A stretch of 64,000 nt of DNA from Stereocaulon alpinum (Eukaryota > Ascomycota > Lecanoromycetes > Lecanorales > Stereocaulaceae). Where the stretch lies: NCBI GenBank assembly GCA_018257865.1, contig JAEUBA010000003.1, forward strand, positions 558,001 to 622,000. Reading direction: 5' to 3'. Numbering within the stretch: position 1 is the stretch's first letter; each line of letters opens with the position of its first letter. The translations under genes were made by a program, and so were the position numbers. Below the pieces are notes generated by a model. It had not been told where the DNA came from and did not search any database. It saw nothing but the letters and a program-made list of their open reading frames with translations. Positions 55,135 to 64,000 of the stretch are shown one piece after another.

Positions 55135-56973
55135 TCACCTACGAAGGCGTAACAGCGAGTCTTTGAGATGCATCACAGAGCCTTTCTTCATCAGTCCAAA
55201 GGCTGCCAAACATCCAATACCCATAAAACTGATCGCGAGGACACCTTTGAGTATCCTACCTTGCCTTTGCACAGCTTTCTCGACCTCGCTATACCGTTGA
55301 TTCTCGAAGCTGACCCTGGTGTACTGTGTCCGCCAGCCAAGACTAGGCACGTAAATCATGAGAGTCTCTTCCATCCATTTCCTTACCTTGTATAGCGGAG
55401 ATTGGACACTCGACCGCATTTCTTCGTAGTTGCGAAGAGCAAGGTCATTGATCGCAGCAGCATCTGGGGCGCGCTGGGTTGTGTACGCATCTAACGCTGC
55501 TTCACGAGCTTGCGTACGCGCTTTCTTTTCGGTCATGTCGTAACGGTTGTAGACGCCCTGGCGATCCAGAATTTCGAAGAGCACGCGGACATCTTCAAGG
55601 CCAGCATTCATGCCTTGTCCGTAGAAGGGGACCATAGCGTGAGCAGCATCACCGAGGATGACGACGCTGGATCTGTAGTGATAAGGCCGGCATTTAATGG
55701 ATATGAGAGGTAGGTGCGGATTCTCGTAAAACTGATTGAGAAGTTCCATAGGCGGTATGAGGTCTGGTGAGACACCAGGGAAATATTTGTGGAAAAACTT
55801 TGGTAACCTCTGCTGTGGATTCGCAGAAATGGAGCTGAAGTGGCTTGCAGGTGCGAAGAGTGTGCATGTGAAGGATTTGTCTAGTGATGGTATAGCGATG
55901 AACATGAAGGAGCCGGCGGGCCAGATATGAAGGTGATTTGGATCGATGGCGAATGATGCATCTGGAGACTTCGGTTTGATTTGAAACTCACACCAAAGCG
56001 TGTCAATGTACTCTTGTGTGTAATTGACTCGAGCGTGTTTCATCATATGATGGCGGACAGCGGAGTGGGCGCCATCTGCACCGATAAGGAGGTCGAATTT
56101 CACCTCAATTTCCTTCGGTCTCTCGGGCTCCATCTCCCCCACTCCATCCTGAGTTGGGTTCTGCGCATGATCTGTCGTTTTCTTGCGGCTTTGCTCCTCG
56201 AACCAAGCAGTTTTCTTATTGAAATCGGCGCCTGTAAGTTTATGATTGAAGTGCAGCGTCACATTTGGCATCATTCCTGAGTCTTCCAACAGACGTTTGT
56301 TGAGTGAAGCACGGTCTACGGCTCGAATGTACTATGCAATGTCAAAAAATAGAGTGGAGCGGAAAGTAGTTGAAGACTGACCCTTCCGTTTGCGTCGTAC
56401 GCTTGAGACTCTTCACAAAGGGCACCATTCTTACGCCGCCCGTGTATCATGCGGGCATGCATAGGTATGGTTTCTTCAAGCATATGTTGAAGGAGTTCAT
56501 GACACTGAGATTGTCTCATAGAATATATACCTCTTTCTGATAAAGCCAGGTTTATCGATTTCGTGAAATTCAATGGGGTTGTTGAAGACTGACGGAGATC
56601 TTGCGCAACGAGTCAGTGAGGTGTTCCCTTCAGAATCCTATCTCTAACCTGGGACAAGACGTCCGCTTCTTCCTCTCCCATCCTCAGTGCGAAAATCCTC
56701 TTCTTTCTTGACAGCATACTCAAGAAAGTGAGAACAGGCAGTCTTCTAGAATTAATGGGCAGCAAGTGAGAAAGTCCTTGCAGTTGTGACGGGGTAAAGC
56801 AAAGATTGGATAATAATTCTGGAATATTTGAAGATTGGCCTCTTACCATCTCGCAGCTCATACACGTGGACTTCGTCGCCACGTTTAGCAGCATAAAGGG
56901 CTGCAAGAGCACCGACTGGGCCTGCTCCTACCACTACGACCTTTTGTGGATTTAGCTTCCCTGGATTATCCAT
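55135..56973 (-). CDS. BNA4: Kynurenine 3-monooxygenase (NAD synthesis), 513 aa
   Basis: Exons 56973..56847, 56599..56382, 56331..55135. The protein begins MDNPGKLNPQ, then the FAD motif VVVVGAGPVGALAALYAAKRG (GxGxxG at 16-21). The first intron is 247 nt. Joining gives YELRDDLRQSSTTPLNFTKSINLALSERG, the canonical kynurenine monooxygenase block. Further signs are LLIGADGAHSAVRHHMM, LISIKCRPYHYRSSVVILGDAAHAMVPFYGQGMNAGLEDV, and a C-terminal hydrophobic segment (GVLAISFMGIGCLAAFGLM) that would anchor it in the outer mitochondrial membrane. It converts L-kynurenine with NADPH and O2 to 3-hydroxykynurenine on the route from tryptophan to quinolinate and NAD. FAD-binding residues appear intact. It shares its promoter region with methionine aminopeptidase 1. 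Confidence 0.96.
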
Positions 56974-57243
56974 TGTAGTGCAAATGTGAGTCCCCCAAAG
57001 CTCGGGAATTAGCGCTGAACATGGGAGATGGGAGGAAGGTTCTTTAAGAGCTGATGACCAGTATATCCCCGTCAGCCCTATGATGCTTACAAAGGCTTGG
57101 CATAGAAACAGTCTCCGACACATCTGTTTCCTTGAGCCCGCTGCACACGTAAGGCAGGATAGACCTACTCTGCTTTGGAGACGTATCGTCACTACCGTAT
57201 TCGAAAACGAGCGGCTTAGCACTACCACCTCTGGACCACCATC
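56974..57243. promoter_or_regulatory. Bidirectional promoter of BNA4 and MAP1
   Basis: A 270-base gap between the two head-to-head start codons. No motif is claimed. Confidence 0.6.
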
Positions 57244-58574
57244 ATGGCGGAAGCAGAGGTCCTACCAACGAAGAAACAGTGCGTCGGTGTGGACTGTCCA
57301 AATGAGGCTGGGAGCTTGCAGTGTCCGACATGCCTGAAGCTCGGAAAAGAGAGTTCCTTCTGCTCGCAGGACTGCTTCAAAAGGAGTTGGGTAGGCTCCC
57401 TTGTGCCCTCGTAAGGTACACATTCTCACTTGCTGCCCGGTTACAAAGCTGACAAAGCTCAGTCAGAACACAAAGCCATTCACAAAACTACCTGTGAGCT
57501 CGTACCGTATATTTGAATCGATTCAAGAAGTCTGACACTTATACAGCTACCGCGCTCTATAACCCTTTCCCCACATTTCCCTTTACCGGACCTCTGAGAC
57601 CTATCTACCCACTTTCACCACGAAGACCTGTCCCAGAATCAATACCACATCCCAACTATGCCAAAGATGGAGATCCAAAATACAAATTCATCGGCCGGAA
57701 CACTATTTCGATACTCGACAAGAAACAAATAGAGGGCATGCGGAAGGTATGCAGGCTATCAAGGGAGGTGCTTGACATAGCAGCGCGAGAGGTTAAGCCG
57801 GGAGTCACAACGGATCATATCGATGAAGTGGTACACAATGCCTGCATAGAACGGAACGTGCGTGCTCACCCCTCTATTTCTGGCTGACTCTGTCTGACAT
57901 TCTTGTAACAGGCATACCCATCCCCTCTGAACTACGTCAACTTCCCCAAATCCGTCTGCACATCGGTAAACGAAGTAATATGCCACGGCATACCAGACAA
58001 ACGCATGCTCCTCGACGGCGACATCGTCAATCTTGACGTCTCACTCTATCACGAAGGCTTTCACGGTGACATAAATGAAACATACTACGTTGGTGCCAAA
58101 GCTCCGGCGGACCGCGACTCCGTCCGCGTCGTCGAAACAGCTCGGGAATGTCTGCATGAAGCAATCAAACTCGTCAAGCCAGGCATGGCTTTCAAAGACC
58201 CAGGAACAGTAATCGAAAAGCACGCAAAATCAAGAGGATGCAGCGTCATCAAGACATATTGTGGCCACGGAGTCAACTCGTTGTTCCACTGCGCACCAAA
58301 TGTGCCGCATTATGCGAAGAACAAGGCTGTTGGAATCGCGAAGCCGGGTATGACGTTTACAATTGAGCCTATGATCAGTCTGGGAACGTATAAGGATAGG
58401 ACGTGGCCGGATGATTGGACAAGTGTGACGCAGGATGGGACGCGGACTGCGCAGTTTGAGCATACTTTACTGGTTACAGAGGATGGAGTTGAAGTTTTGA
58501 CGGCAAGGACGGCGGATTCGCCCGGTGGGCCGGTGGAGATGCCGCCTGAGGTTAAGGCGGATGGGGAGTCCTAA
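57244..58574 (+). CDS. MAP1: Methionine aminopeptidase 1, 383 aa
   Basis: Exons 57244..57390, 57463..57493 (31 nt), 57547..57857, 57912..58574. The start MAEAEVLPTKKQCVGVDC leads into a Cys-rich zinc-finger region (CPNEAGSLQCPTCLKLGKESSFCSQDCFKRSW, 18-49), which MetAP1 uses to bind the ribosome. Then TALYNPFPTFPFTGPLRP and the pita-bread domain. The metal ligands are Asp205, Asp216, His289, Glu315 and Glu346 (in NLDVSLYHEGFHGD, GHGVNSLFHCAPN, TIEPM and QFEHTLLV). It removes the initiator Met co-translationally in the cytosol. The intron after GluArgAsn (54 nt) and the 31-nt exon are phase-correct. The C-terminal tail has the extra TADSPGGPVEMPPEVKADGES stretch. Head-to-head with BNA4. Confidence 0.96.
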
Positions 58575-59007
58575 AAAATAGTGGATGGTAAATGAGCGGT
58601 TTTGTAGAAGGAATGACTAGCATCAAAAAAGGTTCTTGTAGAATCAAAGTGCAGCAATTAAAGTCTCGTTCTGAGACGAGGTCTGCTTCACGAACGTATT
58701 ACCGTAAGCCCCAACCCCATAGTCTCGGTGACTTCGTCCCTTACTGTAAATGCGGGACTGTTGGTGAAGTCCGAAATCAAATGGCCTCAAGGTTCCCACT
58801 CTCCATGGATGCAAGAAGGCCAAATTTCAATTGATATGGCCTCTATCGGCTTGTACAACCAAGTTTAGAATGCTCGAAGATACTAATACATTAACATTAA
58901 CAATTAGCAATTAAAGAATCAGCAATACACGCTATGTATTTTAATTGAAGAAAGAATGATTTGAACGTCTCCCAACCCCACCCTGGCGCCGTCTACAAGT
59001 CAACATC
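58575..59007. other. Convergent intergenic region
   Basis: About 430 bases with the 3' ends of MAP1 and the permease. The plus-strand frame at 58592-58834 has no motif. Confidence 0.5.
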
Positions 59008-61143
59008 TCACTTGCCAACCTGCACCGTAACGTTCTCATAATACGGTCCATTTCCATCCCCATGTCCACTCGCACCCGGTCCCGGCCTAGCAACCCAATC
59101 CGCTTCCACAAGCTCGACAGCCTGTACCCACTCCTCACCGTCTTTCACAATGATAGCTTCGCGGTCCACAACGAGTACCTGCTTCCGGACCTTGGGGATA
59201 ACGTACGCGAGGACGAGATAGTAGGCGTATCCCAGCGCCATAACGGATAAGCCGACAGTAGGAACGATCCACCACTCTGTCTGAGTAGCGGATTTGTGGA
59301 AGGGGGATGCGACTGAGGGAGGGAAGAAGGTGGTTATCAAGAGGAATGCGCAGACGAGGGCGTAGATGATGGCGGCTGTGGGTCCGCCCCATGGTTTGAA
59401 GCCTGCGTTTGCTTTCCATTCTTTTCGTTCGGGGGATACGAAGCGGAGGTAGAGGAGGCCGGAGGCGACGAAGAAGCCTACTAGGATGACGACGGTGTAG
59501 GAGTAGAGGGATACGAGGACTGTGTATGCTACTGATGGGATGGTGGAGGAGGTGGCGGCGATCATAATTATGGAGAATATCCAGTGCAGGAGAAGAGCGG
59601 CGGCGGGGGATTGTTCGGGTGGTGGCTGTTGGGAGAGGGGGAGCTTGGAGGGGAAGAAGCGTGCTTTGAAGTGAGCGTAGGGAGTTGTGCTGGCGGAGGC
59701 GAAGAAGTGGGAGAGGCGGCGGGAAATTAGGATGCCTTCTTTTGCTATTTCTTGCTTGACTTTGTTGGAGTTAGTGGATGTTTGTTGATATGTCCAGGTT
59801 TCTAAGGAACTTATGCTTACCTCGACAGGCGGTGAATGTCATGACGACTATGTTGCCGAGGATTGAGAGCGCTATGATACCGGACATTACGCGTTGGGCG
59901 AGGTCGTTGCCGAAGACTTCTGAGAAGAAGAGGGTCGCCATATCGAGGTTGTTGTTTAGACGCTGGTCGAAATCGACTGCGCAGAACTGCGTAGGTGTCA
60001 GTGGACTTTGTGTGATATTGGGGTAGTATGGGACAAGCTTACATATGCAACGTTTACGAGCATGAAGAGTAACGAGACCAGACCCATCGCAAAGATTGTT
60101 GACTTTGCAAATATCTTCTTTGGTCGAGAGACTTCGCTGAGCACCTGTTCACAGATCTGTTAGAAGGTTTGAGACCGGAAGGTACTCGCCGCTGAAAGCA
60201 AGTATCGCCAAGTCTTGAAATATTACTTACGTAGAACGGCTGCTCATATCCAGAGAAAGTATAGACGACGAATAAGAGCGAATTAGCGTAGCTAGCCACA
60301 TCGTTCCTTGTGTGGGCGAACGATGAGCTGGTATCAAAATTAGAAGTGATCTTCCCAGTTGTCGGATCAACAGTGTCCCCATGGACAGGTCCATGGCCAA
60401 ACTTGGCGCCGGCTGAAGCTGCAAAGCCGATACCAATTACGGCCAAGAGGATCAATATCTTCAAGCAAGCAAGGACATTGTTGACCCAGATACCGCCATT
60501 CCTCCACGATGCATGAAGTAAGCAGGCTAAGGTCAGACTCCCTACCGCTAGACCTCGGACTGCCGAGTCGTGTCCTTGGAGGCCAAAAGCGTTCAGTAGA
60601 TAGTAGCCAAATGTTATCGCGTTCCCGGAAAGATTACCCAGAATGACATAGACGACCCCATACATGCATATTGTCCGTAGTTTAGGGGCCTTGTAAATGT
60701 ACTCAAGGTAGTTCTTTTCGCCGCCATTTCTCGGCACGCATTCCAGTGTTGTCTCGCCTTCTTGAGGCTCCGCTGAGTCCCTACCGGAGAGGTCGTACTT
60801 GGGGACCGAAAGTCCCAATTCCAACCAGATGAGAAGCGCAGACATTCCTATAATGACACCGAATGCCCAGAGCAGGAGAGAGACACCAACGCTGTTTGTG
60901 CTCTTCAGAACTATAGCCGGCGTCACGTAGATACCAGATCCTGCGATTGAACAAAGGTGAGAAGTATTCTCCTATAGTGATATTGAAGGACAAACCAATA
61001 GTCCGGTTCCAGATTGTACACATAACAGTGAAGGGACCAAGCTTTTGAGACTCATCTGGATCTCGGACGAGTAGCTTCGTCGAACCCTCCGCCTCCCTTA
61101 TCGCATCGTCCACACGTTGCTGGTCGTCTGCTTCATAAGGCAT
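59008..61143 (-). CDS. MUP1-like amino-acid permease, probably methionine, 625 aa
   Basis: Exons 61143..60996, 60940..60231, 60144..60043, 59986..59821, 59759..59008, with four introns of 55-86 nt all in phase. The N-terminus is soluble and acidic, then TIWNRTIGSGIYVTPAIVLKSTNSVGVSLLLWAFG begins the first two helices. This matches the APC-type, high-affinity methionine permease (Mup1) pattern. Later blocks are ELGLSVPKYD, GNLSGNAITFGYY, YANSLLFVVYTFSGYEQPFYVLSEVSRPKKIFAKST, NVAYFCAVDFDQRL and AHFKARFFPSKLP. About 12 membrane segments are expected. The tail after the last segment (EWVQAVELVEADWVARPG) is soluble. The substrate is inferred from the family, and neutral amino acids or cysteine are possible. 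The plasma membrane is likely. Confidence 0.88.
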
Positions 61144-61808
61144 GATGGCCTAAGTTCGGGTCCGCAAGTCAGTCCGAAGTATTAAGGTCTGCCGCGTAAC
61201 TTTTACTGCAATACGTATTCAACAACACTGAATTGACTGAGAAATTTTGCGAAAATATGCTGTCCTTCTCAACCTTTTAAATACTCCTTTCATGCTACGT
61301 CACAGCCTCCTTTGTATTGCGACAGAAATGACTACACGGGGAAAGCCTTACCCTCAGAGGTCAGCTGGTCCGCCAAGGATGAGGCTCAAGCACGCGTAAG
61401 ACGAGCCGAGACCAATGCGAATGTGTCATCTAATATGCAGCCTCACAGTTCGGTGAGGGAACGACCCTATAGCAACTGCAGTCCAAGCGCCAGTCGACTT
61501 CAGCTCGTAACCCCACCAGTGAACCTTGCTGTGAGCCGCCAATCATTAGATGGACCTAACGAAAGTGGCCCACTCTGGGGGCTTGCAATGTCTTGGTGTG
61601 CAGAAAATGACTCCTCAAGTCGGTTCTGGCCAACCAGATATGGCGCCGGCGATATGGTCATGACCAGATCAAGAAACGTTATATGTAGCCGGTGGGGCTG
61701 TGTGCCCTTATCGTTCCTCCTAGGTTGCTACAAGATCCGTCGTGCGACTCAAGCTTCCTATGAATTCGATCCCCACGCGAGCGCTTTCCGAATCGCATTT
61801 TGCACAAC
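61144..61808. promoter_or_regulatory. Divergent promoter region
   Basis: About 665 bases between the permease start (-) and the STAND-type gene (+). The plus-strand frame at 61312-61836 (174 codons) overlaps the next gene's first exon in another frame and has no motif, so I treat it as chance. Confidence 0.5.
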
Positions 61809-64000
61809 ATGTCTATCGGATTCGGGTTCTCCTTGAGTGACATTGTCTTGTCATATCAGCTTGCGGCTAAAGTGTATGATCGTTGCTTTACCAGAGCGAA
61901 TGGAGCGGGTGAGTAGCTTTCATCTCCTCGTGGGCATCCGAGCCCTCAGCCCCCCACCAACCGACTAGCCTGAAGCCGGCCAAACTTCGGTTCCTTGGCA
62001 AAACCTTACTTTGCATGCGGCATCAGACACTAACTCCTTGGAAGAAACAACTGGCTAACTTGCACTTACCTTACAGATATCAGATACGCTTCTTTCGGCA
62101 AGCAGATAAAGCTCTTAGAAGACAGTCTCCGAACTTTGGAATCTGTAGTCGTCAATGCAGACAAGCAGCTCCAGCTCCCAAGGCGGCCGTGGCATAACGA
62201 TGCTGACCGCTTTGGCCCATCGGTGGAAGTGCTGTCGGAAGTTGCAGGGGACTTCAAAAAAACCCTCGAGGAATGCGATGCCCTGTTGAAGGACCATTCC
62301 AAATTTCAGTATTCCCAAGCAGGTTTCATTGAAAATGTCATCTGGTGGTCCTCTGTCGAAGGCGACGTCAATAATTTGAAGGAACGGGTACGCTTTCACA
62401 TGATGAAATTGACGTTCGTCGCGAAACCCTTCGAAATCCAATTGCTACTAGGGATCAAACATGAGCTGCAGGAACTGCGAAAAGACGTCAATGAGATCAA
62501 GACAATCTTAGTTAATGGTCTTCAAAATAGAGATACGTCCAGCTCCGCCTACCTTCAGTCCTTCCAGGTACCGGATGAGCTGGCCAGGCGATTTGCGAAC
62601 TCATTACAAATTAACGCACCAAAATCTTTCCAGATCCAGGGCGAACTAACCCTCAAAGACATCTTTGATGCCTTGGTGTACCACTTTGCTGACAGCACGA
62701 TTGAATTCAATCCGCGGCCCGAAATGCGTCAACGAGCTCCAGACGAACCGCAATATCTAAATCTCGTCAAAGCGCGTTGGATTGCAGACGTGATCAAGGG
62801 AAGTGACTCATTCCGACTCGCTGGGCCTGACTCGCTATGGGCAGACTATCTCAAAGAACTCGAGGACGACATAAAGGGTCAATTCAGGCGTTTCGATACT
62901 GGCCAACTTGTTCCGCCATTACCTGACCGCATAGCGCTACTTCCAGATAGCTGCTTCTCCATCTGGGTCGCTGAAGCACCTCCAGTGCACCCTCCGGATC
63001 TCGCAGAGCCGCGACCATTGGAAGAGAAGATTCTAGAGCTTGCTCTTCCCGGCACTTTTGGTACTCGTCAATCGACCGTGACCGTATTCCGCAAGAGTGA
63101 GTCAAAGATACGCCTGGTCAAAACAACCAAGGATGATCAGAACCAGTACTTCCATCATGAAGTAGAAACACCGCTCAATATCGAGTCTGATCGACTGATT
63201 CCAACCTTTGCAACCCCGAGCGATCCGTCTACCGCTACTAATAATGTAATGCTCTGTAACAGTCAGGGACAGGATCCGACATGGTACTCTTTGAAGGATG
63301 CAGCCGATGTTCTTCATTTCCAACGCGCCCTGACGGGCTTCCGCGTTTCCCACCAGATATTGAACATCTCTTGGTCCATTGAAGGATCAGCTAAGCCAAG
63401 CAAGTCGGGCAGGGGAGGTGTACAGTTTTGGCATCTGAAACCCTTTCAACCCATAGGAGAAGATGGAGAGAGGACCTTGGATACTAGCTCGATGTCGACT
63501 AGAAGCCCTCAGTCCCCGACTCCAAGTGCTGCGCTGACAAGACATTCTACGGGGCTGTCTGCTACTACAACGCTTTTCTCAACTGGTAGCATCGCGTCCA
63601 CTGTAAATGGTCCACGCGGCGATGGTACCGCTCTCTTATGCCCTGAGTTGCCAAGAATTGTAATCTTCACGTCATGCGAAGGCATGTACACATTTCTGCA
63701 ATTCAAGAGTGAGTACCAAAATGCATGCAATCTTTCAAAGCTTTTGAATATTTTACTAAAGCCATGCCAGTTGACACGAATCTTTTCATCAATCCAAAAG
63801 GAACGAAGTCAAAAACAACCGTCGTCATCGAGACTAAAGCCAAGAAAATTGATTTTGTAAAACTTTCTGTCAAGGAGCTTAACAGCTGGAATTTAGCATT
63901 CTTCAGACATCCACGGCACCCTGAGATGCGGAAGCTTGAAACCATCAAACAAGGCTCAGAGGCAGCCAGCAAGATAATGGAGATAACCAGTAAGAAGTAC
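61809..64000 (+). CDS. Fungal STAND-type N-terminal domain protein, cut by window end
   Basis: Exons 61809..61908, 62077..63708, 63771 onward to the window edge. The start MSIGFGFSLSDIVLSYQLAAKVYDRCFTRANGAG|DIRYASFGKQIKLLEDSLRTLESVV is the helical domain found at the N-terminus of many fungal STAND/NLR-like and related proteins (PF17111-type). Joining across the 168-nt first intron restores it. A second Met at 62136 is a false start of the long frame. Residues about 40-190 continue this domain (ENVIWWSSVEGDVNNLKERVRFHMMKLTFVAKPFEIQLLL). Then comes a middle region with LPDELARRF-like and Trp-rich strands, with no NACHT or NB-ARC motif so far. The last 76 codons (KIDTNLFINPKGTKSKTTVVIET) read on past the window. 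It may be a full non-NLR protein with this N-domain, or an NLR whose ATPase lies outside. Confidence 0.75.

Noticed and set aside
56600..56846. Reading frame through the long first intron of the kynurenine monooxygenase gene
   Set aside because: Retention would stop the enzyme early. The spliced product matches the family exactly, so this is an intron rather than an extra coding exon.
61312..61836. 174-codon plus-strand frame upstream of the STAND-type gene
   Set aside because: No motif or good start, and it overlaps exon 1 of the next gene in another frame, so it is probably chance.
62136..62138. ATG at 62136 as start of the STAND-type gene
   Set aside because: It is inside exon 2. An upstream exon at 61809 restores the full N-terminal domain across a 168-nt intron.

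Overview
The window is nuclear DNA of a filamentous ascomycete (Pezizomycotina), probably a Dothideomycete; the class is an inference and I cannot name a species. The evidence is: many 48-86 nt GT-AG introns with CTRAC/CTGAC-like branch sites, a HET-domain gene, a fungal STAND-type N-terminal domain, fungal mitochondrial ribosomal proteins, a Ste6-type ABC exporter and kynurenine monooxygenase. There are no bacterial-style operons. Most gene models below were built by hand by joining reading frames across splice sites, with phase checked at each junction, so several starts and ends differ from the longest open frame.

Left part (1-10 kb): a gene-poor edge with one small two-exon gene and a tRNA-like relic, then an intact HET-domain gene with a WW-like tail. 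Next is a small Gln-rich gene whose last exon is tandemly duplicated, giving two equal-length alternative C-termini, followed by three small conserved or orphan genes. Middle-left (10-22 kb): a seven-exon DDX60/Ski2-type helicase (1852 aa) divergent from a 510-aa Pro/Ser/Gln-rich protein, a 589-aa low-complexity protein, and mitochondrial ribosomal protein uS8m. A decayed stretch (22-25.6 kb) holds a broken trypsin-like (His-Asp-Cys) gene and the broken ankyrin tail of a second gene.

Middle (26-45 kb): a coiled-coil protein, an F-box protein, a single-pass membrane protein with a PPxY tail, a Ste6-like ABC transporter, a five-exon PBDC1 homologue, a second F-box-like protein, and the 60S assembly GTPase Nog2. 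Nog2 has one unusually long intron, a possible snoRNA host, and is head-to-head with mitochondrial ribosomal protein mS26. A secreted protein follows.

Right part (45-64 kb): a long gene-poor stretch, a secreted Ala/Pro-rich protein, a TLC-like multi-pass membrane protein and a 530-aa fungal protein. Kynurenine 3-monooxygenase (NAD synthesis) is head-to-head with methionine aminopeptidase 1, and a methionine-permease-like transporter follows. The window ends inside a gene with a fungal STAND-type N-terminal domain. The genes form no single pathway. Translation and ribosome biogenesis (uS8m, Nog2, mS26, MetAP1, PBDC1) are well represented, and self/non-self type genes (HET, the STAND-like N-domain, the broken ankyrin tail) sit among them.

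The most unusual signal is at 5491-5609. A coding segment was tandemly duplicated so that a 68-nt intron starts exactly at the first copy and ends exactly before the second. The copies differ almost only at synonymous sites.
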